The notes: generated from the sequence alone by a model not told the origin. A DNA stretch of 64,000 bases from Planctomycetota bacterium (GCA_029781135.1 JAKOXH010000059.1:1-64000); one strand, 5' to 3'; positions 25,725 through 34,933 are shown, counted from the first letter of the stretch. Made by a program: numbers and translations.

Positions 25725-28100
25725 ATGCCCAGCGTCGGAAAATCTGTTCCCCATGATGCGGCACTCGGCCATGTGACGGGCCAGGCGCCGTACTTGGACG
25801 ACCTGCGCCCGCTGGCCGGCGAGTTGATCGTGGGCTTCGTCGGCAGTCCCGTGGCTGCCGGTGAGTTGCTGGGTATCGATTTCGCCGCCGCCCAGGCCGT
25901 GCCCGGCGTCATCGCGTGCTTCACCGCGGCCGATGTCCCCGGCCGCAATATGTTCGGCGTGATCACGCACGACGAACCGTTTCTCGCTGACGGCAAATTG
26001 TTATATCGCGGTCAGCCTGTCGTGCTCATTGCCGCCGAGAATGCGGCGGCCTTGGAAAGGGCTCGCAAGTTAGTGTGCATCGAATATCGCGAAAGCACGC
26101 CGATCCTCGATGTCGAAGAATCGATCCGCCAGAAGAAATTCATCGGCCCCCTTCGCCGCATCGCTCGTGGCGATGTCAACACGACTCTCGCTGAAGCGCC
26201 GCATCGCCTCCGCGGCACGTTCACCAGTGGCGGCCAGGAGCAATTCTACCTCGAATCTCAGGCGGCCATCGCCTATCCGGGCGAACAGGGTCAAATCGTC
26301 GTCCACTCGTCGACGCAGAATCCGACGGAAATCCAGGCCCTCGTGGCCGAAATGTTGGGCGTTGGCCAGCACGAGGTGGTCTGCATCTGCAAACGGATGG
26401 GCGGTGCGTTCGGCGGCAAGGAATCGCAAGCGGCGATTCCCGCGATGATGGCCGCGCTCGTGGCCAGCAAGACGGGCCGCTCGGCCCGCGTCATCTACAA
26501 CAAAGATGACGACATGCGCGTCACCGGCAAGCGACACGCTTATTTGAGCAAGTGGGAAGTTGGTTTTGATGATAACGGACGCATCGCGGCACTGCGCGTT
26601 GCTTACTATTCGAACGGCGGCATCTCGACCGACCTCTCGCTTGCCGTGATGGAACGCACGCTGCTGCACACCGACAACTGTTACTTCCTGCCGGTCGTGG
26701 AACTCACCGGCCAAGTGTGCTTCACCAACCTGCCGTCGAACACGGCGTTCCGCGGTTTCGGTGGGCCGCAGGCGATGGTCGTCATCGAGAACATTTTGCA
26801 GGCCATTGCCGAACACAGGGGCCTTGATGCCTTCGACGTGCGGATGCGAAACCTGTACGGCGTCGGCGAACGCAACGTCACTCCGTACGGGCAACTCTTC
26901 GATCGTAACCATCTGCCGGAAATCTACGCCACGCTGGCGGCACGTTCGCACTATCGTACCCGCCGCCAGGAAGTTACGACGTTCAATCGCGAATCGCGCA
27001 CGCACATTCGCGGCTTGGCCATGACCGGCGTGAAGTTCGGCATCTCGTTCACCACCAAATTCCTGAACCAAGGCAACGCGCTCATCCATGTATATACCGA
27101 TGGCACGGTGCAGGTTTCGACCGGTGCGACCGAAATGGGCCAGGGCGTCAATGTAAAGATTCGTCAACTGGTGGCCGACGAATTTGGCATCGACGTCGGC
27201 CGCGTGATGCTCATGCCCACGAGCACCGAGAAGAACATCAACACGTCGCCCACGGCCGCGTCGGCCGGCACCGACCTCAACGGCGCGGCGGCCGTGAAAG
27301 CGTGCCGCGAAATCAAGCGGCGTTTGCGGCAGTTCGCTGCTGGGCGGCTCGCCGACGCAGCGGCCGGCCTCACGCCTTCTGCGTCGCACATTCAATTTCG
27401 CGAGGGGCACGTCCGCGATAGCCGCCGGCCCCAGCAGCGAATCGAGTTCGGTCAACTCTGCGCGGAGGCCCGCCGCGAACGGGTCGACCTGGGTGCCCGC
27501 GGCTTCTACGCCACACCGGGCGTCGATTTCAATCGTGAAACCGGGCAGGGCACGCCGTTCTTCTACTTCACGCAAGGCGCCGCCGTGGCCGAAGTTTTGA
27601 TCGACCGCTTCACGGGCGAACTCAGCGTGCCACGCGTCGATTTGCTCATCGATATCGGCCGCTCGCTCAATCCAGGCGTTGACCACGGGCAGATTACCGG
27701 CGGTTTCATCCAGGGCATGGGTTGGGTCACGACCGAGGCACTCATTTATGACGCCAAAGGCGAACTGCTGTCGCACTCGCCGACCACATACAAGATTCCC
27801 GCGATCACCGACGTGCCGCCGATTTTCAACGTAGCCACGTTCGAGAACAACGACAACACACGAAACGTCTACCGCAGCAAAGCGGTGGGCGAACCGCCGC
27901 TGATGCTGGGTATCGCCGTATGGGCGGCGGCGCGAAACGCACTGGCGTATTTTTCGCATGAAGCGTCTACCGCGCTGCGTCTACCCGCCACTGGCGAGGA
28001 GCTGCTGCGATGCATTACGCTTGGTGAAACTGAGCTGCAGCAGTCATTGGAATCGGTGGAAGCCGCACGGTCGGCGGGTGGCATCATTGCGACCAAGTAG
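25725..28100 (+). CDS. xdhB: Xanthine dehydrogenase, molybdopterin subunit
   Basis: A 791-residue catalytic subunit that hydroxylates hypoxanthine to xanthine and urate at the molybdenum cofactor. The active-site residues of bovine XDH have counterparts: Glu802 in FYLESQ, Arg880 in NTAFRGFGGPQ and Glu1261 in KAVGEPPLMLG. Together they favour a true xanthine dehydrogenase over CO dehydrogenase or aldehyde oxidase. The MPT-binding GQGVNVKIRQ is also present. Length and two-subunit split match Rhodobacter capsulatus XdhAB. Followed 38 bp later by xdhC. Confidence 0.95.
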   Translation: MPSVGKSVPHDAALGHVTGQAPYLDDLRPLAGELIVGFVGSPVAAGELLGIDFAAAQAVPGVIACFTAADVPGRNMFGVITHDEPFLADGKLLYRGQPVVLIAAENAAALERARKLVCIEYRESTPILDVEESIRQKKFIGPLRRIARGDVNTTLAEAPHRLRGTFTSGGQEQFYLESQAAIAYPGEQGQIVVHSSTQNPTEIQALVAEMLGVGQHEVVCICKRMGGAFGGKESQAAIPAMMAALVASKTGRSARVIYNKDDDMRVTGKRHAYLSKWEVGFDDNGRIAALRVAYYSNGGISTDLSLAVMERTLLHTDNCYFLPVVELTGQVCFTNLPSNTAFRGFGGPQAMVVIENILQAIAEHRGLDAFDVRMRNLYGVGERNVTPYGQLFDRNHLPEIYATLAARSHYRTRRQEVTTFNRESRTHIRGLAMTGVKFGISFTTKFLNQGNALIHVYTDGTVQVSTGATEMGQGVNVKIRQLVADEFGIDVGRVMLMPTSTEKNINTSPTAASAGTDLNGAAAVKACREIKRRLRQFAAGRLADAAAGLTPSASHIQFREGHVRDSRRPQQRIEFGQLCAEARRERVDLGARGFYATPGVDFNRETGQGTPFFYFTQGAAVAEVLIDRFTGELSVPRVDLLIDIGRSLNPGVDHGQITGGFIQGMGWVTTEALIYDAKGELLSHSPTTYKIPAITDVPPIFNVATFENNDNTRNVYRSKAVGEPPLMLGIAVWAAARNALAYFSHEASTALRLPATGEELLRCITLGETELQQSLESVEAARSAGGIIATK

Positions 28101-28138
28101 ATTCGGCCTGGCGGCCGACGCTAAGGAACAATTGTGTA

Positions 28139-28969
28139 ATGGGCACACCGCACGGATTCGTTGAACGCCTCGCTGAACTCTCGCAATCGGGCGTGCCGTT
28201 CGTGTGCGTCACGATGGTCGACGCCGTCGGCAGTACGCCGCAAGATGCCGGCAGTAAGATGCTGGTGACCAACGAAGGCCTTGTTACTGGCACAGTAGGC
28301 GGCGGCAAGGTTGAACTCAAATCAATTAAGCATGCGCAAGAAATGCTGGCCCGCCCGGTGGGTCACGCGCCGCTTACCGAGTTTGTCGAGTGGAATCTCA
28401 AACGCGACGTCGGCATGACGTGCGGCGGCAGCGTGAAGTTGTTTTTCGAAACATACAACCATAGCAATTGGCGTGTGGTTGTGTTCGGCGCGGGTCACGT
28501 GGCGAACGAGGTCGTCGGCTGCCTCGGCCGGCTGGAGTGCCACGTAACCTGTATCGACCCCCGCCCGGAGTGGCTCGATCGCATCGCGGCCACCGGCCGA
28601 TTGCGTAAGATTTGTCACGATGATCCTCGGACATTGGTCGCGGAACTTTCAGACGATTCCTTCATCGTCTGCATGACGATGGGCCATGCGACCGACCGGC
28701 CAATCCTCGAAGAAATCTTTCGCCAGGGTCGCAAATTCCCATTCCTGGGAGTTATCGGTAGCCGCGCCAAACGTGCGGTGTTGCTGAAAGAGCTTACCGC
28801 CGCCGGCATATCGCAGGAACAGGCTGAAGGATTTCACTGCCCCATCGGACTCGACCTCGGCACGAACCAACCCGGCGAAATCGCGATTAGCGTCGTCGCC
28901 CAACTCATCCAAGAGCGCGATCGCTGGCGGCAGCGGGTAGGAAACGGACCGCGCACCAAGCACGACTAA
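28139..28969 (+). CDS. xdhC: Xanthine dehydrogenase accessory protein XdhC
   Basis: A 276-residue chaperone that binds molybdenum cofactor, helps its sulfuration and inserts it into XDH. The N-terminal XdhC_CoxI motif is GSTPQDAGSKMLV plus GTVGGGKVE (about 31-62); the C-terminal Rossmann-like domain has VVFGAGHVANEVV (about 115-127), DPRPEW and a GVIGSRAKR stretch. It overlaps the convergent DUF2892-like gene by 4 bp. The adjacent rhodanese genes could supply persulfide sulfur for the cofactor; that is inference. Confidence 0.93.
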   Translation: MGTPHGFVERLAELSQSGVPFVCVTMVDAVGSTPQDAGSKMLVTNEGLVTGTVGGGKVELKSIKHAQEMLARPVGHAPLTEFVEWNLKRDVGMTCGGSVKLFFETYNHSNWRVVVFGAGHVANEVVGCLGRLECHVTCIDPRPEWLDRIAATGRLRKICHDDPRTLVAELSDDSFIVCMTMGHATDRPILEEIFRQGRKFPFLGVIGSRAKRAVLLKELTAAGISQEQAEGFHCPIGLDLGTNQPGEIAISVVAQLIQERDRWRQRVGNGPRTKHD

Positions 28970-29430
28970 ATTTCTGCCGCACGCAACGCCAATCCGGCCG
29001 TCTCGCCATCGCCACGATCCTGCTGACCCCCGAACTCCGCGAAATCGCCGCGCAGGGCTTTGAGCGCATAGCGTTCACGGTCAATCTCTGGGGCGGTTCG
29101 AACCCCCCAACGTCGAAAGATGGGTAGCGGCGGGCACCACCCTTGCACTGCATGTTGCAACAGGAAAGCTGCCACGACGCCGGGCAACGCAAACCACCGA
29201 CGATCCACCGTTGCCCCCAGTGTAACGCCGACGAGTGCGACCGTAGCGGCATTGGCTTCCAATACTCGCTCGATATCCCATTCCTCGTCCAACTCTCTTA
29301 ACCGTTGTTCGATCGCCGCCGTCCCCGCGTAGCGTAGCCGCCTTACGTTCAGTTCCGTTTGTCGGCGAATCCGGTCGTTTACTTCGTCCGACGTATGCAG
29401 CGGCACCCGCTCTACGGTGGTTGGTATCAT
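28966..29430 (-). CDS. DUF2892-like small membrane protein
   Basis: A 154-residue protein. A charged N-terminal helix region (about 10-58) precedes hydrophobic segments (about 60-95: ATVALVGVTLGATVDRRWFA, then LPGVVAAFLLQHAVQGWCPP), the pattern of the YgaP-type DUF2892 membrane domain including the conserved CP. The start at MIPTTVERV is preferred; the longer upstream frame has no family sequence. It is convergent with xdhC, overlapping 4 bp, and on the same strand as the CoA-disulfide reductase gene, 128 bp downstream of it. Probably part of a persulfide-handling group. Confidence 0.65.
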   Translation of the reverse strand: MIPTTVERVPLHTSDEVNDRIRRQTELNVRRLRYAGTAAIEQRLRELDEEWDIERVLEANAATVALVGVTLGATVDRRWFALPGVVAAFLLQHAVQGWCPPLPIFRRWGVRTAPEIDRERYALKALRGDFAEFGGQQDRGDGETAGLALRAAEI

Positions 29431-29558
29431 GGCAGCCTCGCGGTTCGAGGGGTACGTGGGAAAGGATACCCATCTATGAGAGCAAACCGCATGCCACACG
29501 GTCTGGCGGCGATTTGGCCACAGCCGATGCAAATATCGCTCCACAGCCGCTTCGACGA

Positions 29559-31208
29559 TTATGAGTTCGCGGCGGCGATGGCTTGAACTAACTGATAAGT
29601 CCGATAGCCCCCGCCCACGTTCACAGCATTGAAGCCCTTCTGCCGCAGGATGCGCGTGCCCAAGTAGCCCCGCTGGCCTACTTGACAATAGACGGCGATC
29701 TGCCGGTCTTTCGGCAACTCGCCGAGCCGACCGCGTAAATCGTCAATCGGGATATTGATCGCATCGGGAAAGTGGCCGCGGCCAAACTCTTCTGGCGTGC
29801 GAACGTCCAACAAATACGGCCGTTCGGCGAGCACGTATTCGACATCGACTTGCGGATGGTCATCGCGAATCAACCCAGCCGCGACAAAGCCGGCCATGTT
29901 CACCGGGTCTTTCGCCGAGCCAAACTGTGGTGCATAGGCGAGTTCCATTTCCTCCAGGTCAAATACAGTCATGCCCGCCTGAATTGCGACGGCAATCACG
30001 TCGATGCGTTTATCAACGCCCGACCCACCGACCGCTTGGGCACCAAGGATCTTGCCCGTTTCCGGGTCAAATAGCAGTTTGAGCGTCATCGCCTCGGCAC
30101 CGGGATAATACCCCGCGTGGCTGGCCGGGTGGATGTAAACCTTGCGATAGGCCCGCTTCACCCGCTGCAGCGTTTTTTCCGATGCGCCGGTAAGAGCCGC
30201 CACGAGATCGAACACGCCGACAATCGCCGTGCCCTGCGTGCCGCGAAAGCGCGAATCCCGGCCAAAAACATTATCAGCCGCGATGCGGCCTTGCCGGTTG
30301 GCCGGTCCCGCGAGCGGCACTTGGGTAGGCTGCCCCGTCACGAAATCGGTGACCTCGATGGCATCGCCCACCGCATAGATATCCGGATCGGTCGTCCGCA
30401 TTTGGGCATTCACGCGGATGCCCCCGCGGGGGCCAACCTCCAAACCGGCATCGGAGGCCAACTTACTTTCCGGCCGTACGCCAATCCCCAAAATTACTAA
30501 CTCGGCATGGAGCACTTTGCCGGAATTGAGTCGCACGGCCACACCGTCCGCGGTTTTCTCGAACTCTTCGGCCGACTGCCTCAAGAGCAGCGTCACCCCC
30601 TTGCTTTTTAGCTTCTCGGCAATCGGTGCCGTCATCTCCTTATCGAATGGCGGCATCACCTGGTCCTGCAGTTCCACCACCGAAGTGTGTACACCGCGCC
30701 GCACCAGGTTTTCCGCCAGCTCCAACCCGATGAACCCAGCACCAATGATCACTGCTTGTTTCACATTGGCCTGGAGGGTCTTGATGATCCGGTCCATGTC
30801 CTCCAAGTTGCGGAGCGTGTAGATGCCCGGCAGATCGATGCCGGGCAGCGGCGGCCGCAGCGGCGCGGCGCCCGGTGCGAGAATCAACTTGTCGTACGAT
30901 TCCTCATATTCGCGGCCGCTGGCCAGATCGCGAATACGCACTTTCTTGGCGGTTCGATCGATCGACTCCACCGAGGATCGCACGCGGACATCCAGGTTGA
31001 ACCGCTGACGCATTCGCTCGGGTGTGACAACAAGCAGTTTCTCTCGTTGGGCGATTTCGCCGCCGATATGATACGGCAGCCCGCAGTTCGCGAACGAAAT
31101 GTCGGGCCCGCGCTCGATGAGCACGATTTCCGCATCCTCCGCCAGTCGCCGCGCCCGTGCTGCCGCCGAGGCACCACCCGCCACACCACCCACAATCACT
31201 AGCTTCAT
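29559..31208 (-). CDS. CoA-disulfide reductase with C-terminal rhodanese domain
   Basis: A 549-residue flavoprotein. The FAD motif GGVAGGASAAARARRL opens the chain; the active-site Cys42 is in SFANCGLPYHIGG; an NADPH-binding VIIGAGFIGLELAENL follows at about 153-168, and the dimer domain ends near 445. Residues of about 455-545 form a rhodanese domain (YLLDVRTPEEFGRGHFPDA) with active Cys in YCQVGQRGY. CoADR-Rhd enzymes reduce CoA disulfide, CoA-persulfide or polysulfide and pass sulfane sulfur. It belongs with the neighbouring DUF2892-like and rhodanese genes. Divergent from the next gene across 262 bp that show nothing specific. Confidence 0.93.
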   Translation of the reverse strand: MKLVIVGGVAGGASAAARARRLAEDAEIVLIERGPDISFANCGLPYHIGGEIAQREKLLVVTPERMRQRFNLDVRVRSSVESIDRTAKKVRIRDLASGREYEESYDKLILAPGAAPLRPPLPGIDLPGIYTLRNLEDMDRIIKTLQANVKQAVIIGAGFIGLELAENLVRRGVHTSVVELQDQVMPPFDKEMTAPIAEKLKSKGVTLLLRQSAEEFEKTADGVAVRLNSGKVLHAELVILGIGVRPESKLASDAGLEVGPRGGIRVNAQMRTTDPDIYAVGDAIEVTDFVTGQPTQVPLAGPANRQGRIAADNVFGRDSRFRGTQGTAIVGVFDLVAALTGASEKTLQRVKRAYRKVYIHPASHAGYYPGAEAMTLKLLFDPETGKILGAQAVGGSGVDKRIDVIAVAIQAGMTVFDLEEMELAYAPQFGSAKDPVNMAGFVAAGLIRDDHPQVDVEYVLAERPYLLDVRTPEEFGRGHFPDAINIPIDDLRGRLGELPKDRQIAVYCQVGQRGYLGTRILRQKGFNAVNVGGGYRTYQLVQAIAAANS

Positions 31209-31470
31209 CGCTGTACTCCGTTCCAGATGTGAGAATTCTCTTCAGCCATCAATCTAGGCGACGAGTACCGCGCCGACAAATGGCGATGTGCCGATTCTCG
31301 CACCACGGCAAATCGGTGTAGTAGATGACTCCCCGTCAATGGGGTAGGGTTTCGCGCGGATCGACAAGTCCACCGTCGAGTTGCCCTGAATCGACGTAGT
31401 CAAGGAAGTGCCTGCTGCCGTAAAATTGAAGCGGATTTCAAATAATCGATCGCGAAGGAGCAGTTGAAAC

Positions 31471-31998
31471 ATGAGTCTGCAAACCATTTCTGCCGCGGGT
31501 TTGGCCGAACGATACAAGTCGGGCAAACCATGCGAATTGATCGATGTCCGCACGCCGACGGAATACCGCGAAGTCCACGTCGAGTTCGCCAAAAACGTGC
31601 CGCTCGACCAACTTGACCCGGCGGCCGTGATGCGCGGTCACAACGGCAATTCGAGCGAGCCGTTGTACATCATCTGCCTGAAAGGCGGCCGCAGCAAACA
31701 AGCGTGCGAAGCGTTTCTCAAGAAGGGCTTCACGAACGTCGTCAGCGTGGAAGGCGGCACGACGGCGTGCGAACAAACCAACCTGCCGCTAGTAAGGGGC
31801 AAGAAGACAATTTCGCTCGAGCGCCAGGTGCGCATCGCCGCCGGTTCGCTCGTGCTGCTGGGAGTGATCCTGGGCTGGCAGGTGCATCCCGGCTTCTATG
31901 GGCTCTCCGCATTCGTCGGGGCGGGCCTGTTGTTTGCCGGCCTCACCGATACCTGCGGCATGGGCATGTTGCTCTCCAAGATGCCGTGGAACCAGTGA
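31471..31998 (+). CDS. Membrane-anchored rhodanese (YgaP-like)
   Basis: A 175-residue protein. A rhodanese domain (about 8-105) carries the active-site loop CLKGGRSKQA (Cys at about 70), followed by two transmembrane helices (about 117-160) of the DUF2892 type ending in DTCGMGMLLSKMPWN. This is the architecture of E. coli YgaP, an inner-membrane sulfurtransferase. The group fits the CoA-disulfide reductase encoded divergently. Likely moves sulfane sulfur at the inner membrane; the acceptor is not known. Confidence 0.88.
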   Translation: MSLQTISAAGLAERYKSGKPCELIDVRTPTEYREVHVEFAKNVPLDQLDPAAVMRGHNGNSSEPLYIICLKGGRSKQACEAFLKKGFTNVVSVEGGTTACEQTNLPLVRGKKTISLERQVRIAAGSLVLLGVILGWQVHPGFYGLSAFVGAGLLFAGLTDTCGMGMLLSKMPWNQ

Positions 31999-32015
31999 TT
32001 CGCCGTTGGCTCCGG

Positions 32016-32447
32016 TCAACTGAAAAACTGGCCGCTGCCCACCGGGGCGAACGCATTCTGGAAGTGTTCGATCACTGGCGGTTCGTGCGCATCGCGCCAA
32101 GTGACGGCCACCACATCGAACCTCGCGGGCGTTTGCAATAAGTTGTGCGCCTTGAGGTACGCGAGCGCCGCCTGCGTCATCCGCCGCCGTTTCGTGGCAT
32201 CGACGGCGTCGGCCGGATGGCCGGCATCAGAACTGCTTCGTGTTTTGACCTCGACGAAGACGATTGTCCGGCCGTCGATCGCGATGATATCGATCTCGCC
32301 GAGCGGCGAATCGTAGCCGCGCTCCAGAATGCGATAGCCAAGCTGTCTCAAGAATTTGGCTGCCACGGCTTCACCACGCCGGCCGAGAGATTCGCCGGTG
32401 TTGTTTCCTTTATGAAACCACTCGCGCAGTTTGGTGAGCAGCGACAT
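32016..32447 (-). CDS. YraN/UPF0102 family protein
   Basis: A 143-residue predicted nuclease-like protein. Family hallmarks are LGRRGEAVAAKFLRQLGYRI, GEIDIIAIDGRTIVFVEVKTR (a PD-(D/E)XK-like core with Asp, Glu and Lys) and KRRRMTQAALAYL. The start at MSLLTKLREWF is chosen because the extra upstream codons come from a repeat-rich leader. It follows rplS on the minus strand, a common arrangement. Biochemical role not established. Confidence 0.88.
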   Translation of the reverse strand: MSLLTKLREWFHKGNNTGESLGRRGEAVAAKFLRQLGYRILERGYDSPLGEIDIIAIDGRTIVFVEVKTRSSSDAGHPADAVDATKRRRMTQAALAYLKAHNLLQTPARFDVVAVTWRDAHEPPVIEHFQNAFAPVGSGQFFS

Positions 32448-32570
32448 GGCACAGCAAACTCGGGTTGATAAAGTGTGCCACTGCTGGTTCGTCCAGCAGT
32501 GGAACCCGGCGCACCAGTTGTCTAGAAGCAACCGCAACGAAATCGATCACGTTCAACGAACAGGGAAAAC

Positions 32571-32699
32571 TATACCTCTCGCAGTCGGGGGCGAAACGTT
32601 TTCGTTTAACCCGGAGCCAGCGGCGAAGGCGTTGTACGCAAAATGCTTCCGTCGCCGTTGGCTCCGGGTTAAACGATTCCGTCGCAAGCGCGCGGTACA
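32571..32699. repeat. Dispersed repeat of about 130 bp with a 73-bp hairpin core
   Basis: The core 32603-32675 opens GTTTAACCCGGAGCCAGCGG and closes with its complement. The flanks match too: TATACCTCTCGC on one side and GCGGTACA on the other recur, inverted, around 57911-58044. So the mobile or copied unit is wider than the hairpin. Confidence 0.8.
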
Positions 32700-32738
32700 A
32701 CGACTCCCCTACTCCACTCCTGCCCTACTCCCCTACAC

Positions 32739-33104
32739 TCACTCAGCGCCGCCATCGCGGCGGCGTTCCTTGAGCCGCACGGCCTTACCAACGCGATCAC
32801 GCAAGAAGTACAACTTCGCCCGGCGGACCACGCCGCTACGCACGACTTCGATCTTTTCGATCTTCGGCGAGTGCAGCGGGAACTTCCGCTCGACGCCCTC
32901 ATTGGCCACGATCCGGCGAACCGTGAACATCTCGCGGCTACCAGAACCGCTGCGGGCGATCACGACGCCGGTGAAGATCTGAATGCGTTCTTTGTCACCT
33001 TCCAGGATCTTCGTGTGGACATCGACCGTATCGCCAATGGCAAAACTCGGAATTTCTGTTTTGAGAACTGGCTTTTCCACCAGCTCGAGAATTTGTTGGC
33101 TCAT
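32739..33104 (-). CDS. rplS: 50S ribosomal protein L19
   Basis: A 121-residue L19 at the 30S-50S interface. It shows GDTVDVHTKILEGDKERIQ, FTGVVIARSGSGSREMFTVR, GVERKFPLHSPKIEKIEVV and RRAKLYFLRD. Normal length. It lies downstream of rpsP and trmD on the same strand, but 227 bp of nested repeats separate it from trmD. Confidence 0.97.
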   Translation of the reverse strand: MSQQILELVEKPVLKTEIPSFAIGDTVDVHTKILEGDKERIQIFTGVVIARSGSGSREMFTVRRIVANEGVERKFPLHSPKIEKIEVVRSGVVRRAKLYFLRDRVGKAVRLKERRRDGGAE

Positions 33105-33150
33105 GTTTGAGTCCTTAATAACTGTTCTTCTTAATGGCTCTATTATTCTG

Positions 33151-33312
33151 CCACAAAGGACACAGAGATCACAGAGTTGTTTAACCGCTAATCTGCGCTA
33201 ATGATCGCTAATCGATTATTGTCGACCACCATCGGGGACATTAGCGCACGCTTAGCGGATATTAGCGGTCTTTCGTATCTGCTCCGTGTTCTCTGTGCCC
33301 TCTGTGGCAAAT
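33151..33312. repeat. Nested double hairpin between trmD and rplS
   Basis: Outer arms GCCACAAAGGACACAGAG and CTCTGTGCCCTCTGTGGC; inner arms ACCGCTAATCTGCGCTAATG and CATTAGCGCACGCTTAGCGG with ATTAGCGGTC. Two repeat families are stacked one inside the other inside a ribosomal-protein operon. Confidence 0.8.
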
Positions 33313-33331
33313 CTTGAATCATCGAAAATGC

Positions 33332-34045
33332 TCACACATCCGAACGCCTTTCCGCCGGGTCGTCGCCCAGCAGGTCGGACCGGCGTTCGCGTGTTCTTTG
33401 CATCTTTTGCTCCTCGCGCCAGCGGGCGATTTCCGGGTGATTGCCGGACATCAGCACCTCGGGCACGGTGCGGCCCCGGTATTCGCGAGGCCGCGTGTAT
33501 TGGGCGAACTCCAGCAGCGGCGGGTCGCCCGAAAATGAATCTTGTCGGTTACTCTCCTCGTCTCCCAAAACTCCCGGCACTAATCGCACTACGGCGTCGA
33601 CCAAAACCATCGCGGCCACTTCGCCGCCGCCTAAAATGTAATCTCCAATCGAAATCTCATCCGGCTGAAGGATGTCAATCGCTCGTTGATCGACTCCCTC
33701 GTACCGCCCACACAGCAAAATCAATCCCGGCTTCTCGGCGAGTTCTTCAACAATCCGCTGATCGAGCTTTCGGCCCTGCGGCGTCAGCAGCACCAAATGC
33801 CCTGCTTCGCCTGCTTGGGCCCGAACTGCCTCGACGCTTTCGACGACTGGCTCCGGCCGCAACACCATCCCCGGCCCGCCACCAAATGGCCGATCATCAA
33901 CTTGTCGATGTTTTCCCTGCGCCCAATCGCGGATATTGTGCAACCGCACGTCCACGATTCCGGCATCAATGGCTCGCTTCAGCAAGCTCTGACCCACATA
34001 ACCCGAAAACATTTCCGGGAACAAGGTCAGCACATCGATTCGCAT
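33332..34045 (-). CDS. trmD: tRNA (guanine-N1)-methyltransferase
   Basis: A 237-residue SPOUT methyltransferase forming m1G37 in tRNAs that read CNN codons, preventing +1 frameshifting. Motifs are LTLFPEMFSGYV, DRPFGGGPGMV, LLTPQGRKLDQ, LLCGRYEGVDQR and the knot loop SIGDYILGGGE, then PGVLGDEESNRQDSF. Full length. Between rpsP and rplS; no rimM gene lies in this operon, unlike the common rpsP-rimM-trmD-rplS order. Confidence 0.97.
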   Translation of the reverse strand: MRIDVLTLFPEMFSGYVGQSLLKRAIDAGIVDVRLHNIRDWAQGKHRQVDDRPFGGGPGMVLRPEPVVESVEAVRAQAGEAGHLVLLTPQGRKLDQRIVEELAEKPGLILLCGRYEGVDQRAIDILQPDEISIGDYILGGGEVAAMVLVDAVVRLVPGVLGDEESNRQDSFSGDPPLLEFAQYTRPREYRGRTVPEVLMSGNHPEIARWREEQKMQRTRERRSDLLGDDPAERRSDV

Positions 34046-34053
34046 ACCATACG

Positions 34054-34127
34054 TAACGTAGGACGGACATTCCTGTCCGTCGGTGTACGAACATTACGGG
34101 ACGGACAGGAATGTCCGTCCTACAAGT
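34054..34127. repeat. Hairpin element, GTAGGACGGACATTCCTGTC family
   Basis: Two inverted arms (ACGGACATTCCTGTCCGTC-like) fill the gap between rpsP and trmD. Further copies occur at 34785-34868 and 43021-43046. Confidence 0.85.
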
Positions 34128-34574
34128 TTAAGCACCTTCCGCCGCCACCGCTGCCTCGACGCCTTCCGCTGGCGCTTCCGCGGCAGCTTGGGCTGCCGCC
34201 TGCTCGGCCGCAATTTCTTCTTTCGTCTTCTTCGGTTTCGGCAAGCTGGCCGGCGCGCCTGGATCGGGAACCGCCTTCGGAGCGCCCAACCGCTCGAGCG
34301 CCGCCTTCTGGGCGGCCAGATGCGTGCCGTTCGTGCCATACTTCTTGATCAGCACGGCCACATTATCCGAAGGCTGCGCGCCGACGCTCAACCAATAATC
34401 CACGCGATCCGCCTTGAGAATCGCGCGGGCATCGGTTTCCTTCACCCGCGGATCGTAGGTGCCCAATTCCTCGAGCACGCGGCCATCGCGCGGGGCACGT
34501 TTATCCGTAGCACAAATGCGGAAAAACGACTGATGGGATCGGCCCATCTTCTTCATGCGAATGCAAACTGCCAC
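34128..34574 (-). CDS. rpsP: 30S ribosomal protein S16 with a long C-terminal tail
   Basis: A 148-residue S16, against 75-95 in most bacteria. The core (1-95) has VCIRMKKMGRSHQSFFRICA, DGRVLEELGTYDP and VDYWLSVGAQPSDNVAVL. The rest is a Pro- then Ala/Glu-rich extension (PKPKKTKEEIAAEQAAAQAA) ending in a second alanine-rich run. The start is GTG, supported by GAGGAG 6 nt upstream. First gene of rpsP-trmD-rplS-yraN on the minus strand, divergent from asnS. Confidence 0.96.
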   Translation of the reverse strand: MAVCIRMKKMGRSHQSFFRICATDKRAPRDGRVLEELGTYDPRVKETDARAILKADRVDYWLSVGAQPSDNVAVLIKKYGTNGTHLAAQKAALERLGAPKAVPDPGAPASLPKPKKTKEEIAAEQAAAQAAAEAPAEGVEAAVAAEGA

Positions 34575-34635
34575 AATGAACTCCTCGGTAGGTCGGACTT
34601 CAGCCCGACACGAACATATACAATGTTAGACGAAG

Positions 34636-34868
34636 TACGTCAGGCTTTAGCCTGACATGCCTGAGTACAATGTCGATATGCAAAGTCAGGCTAAAGCCTG
34701 ACGTACGGGCAAGGGAATCCACCATTTTGCCCCAAAACCGCCCCTTTCGGCAAGCCCTACTAGAACGTGAAAACGCCGTACGTCCCGTAGGACGGACATT
34801 CCTGTCCGTCCGTCGTTATTCCTCGACCCGAATCCCAAATCGGACGGACAGGAATGTCCGTCCTACGC
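34636..34868. repeat. Two tandem hairpin families in the rpsP-asnS gap
   Basis: 34638-34703 has two inverted copies of GTCAGGCTTTAGCCTGAC; 34785-34868 has the GGACGGACATTCCTGTCC family in both orientations. The first family recurs at 62300-62376, the second at 34054-34127. Any promoter for the divergent genes must lie among these; I could not place one. Confidence 0.8.
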
Positions 34869-34933
34869 GACCGCTTCCGGGCATTTGCAGCCGCGCAGGC
34901 GCACGCCGCCAAAACCCTTACGCTACAGCCACT

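Noticed and set aside
26070..27959. A 629-codon minus-strand frame inside xdhB
   Set aside because: Shadow of xdhB in high-G+C DNA; no domain, and the plus frame has the full enzyme.
29090..29120. GGTTCGAAC-like stretch resembling a tRNA T-arm
   Set aside because: It lies inside the DUF2892-like coding region and no acceptor stem pairs with it.
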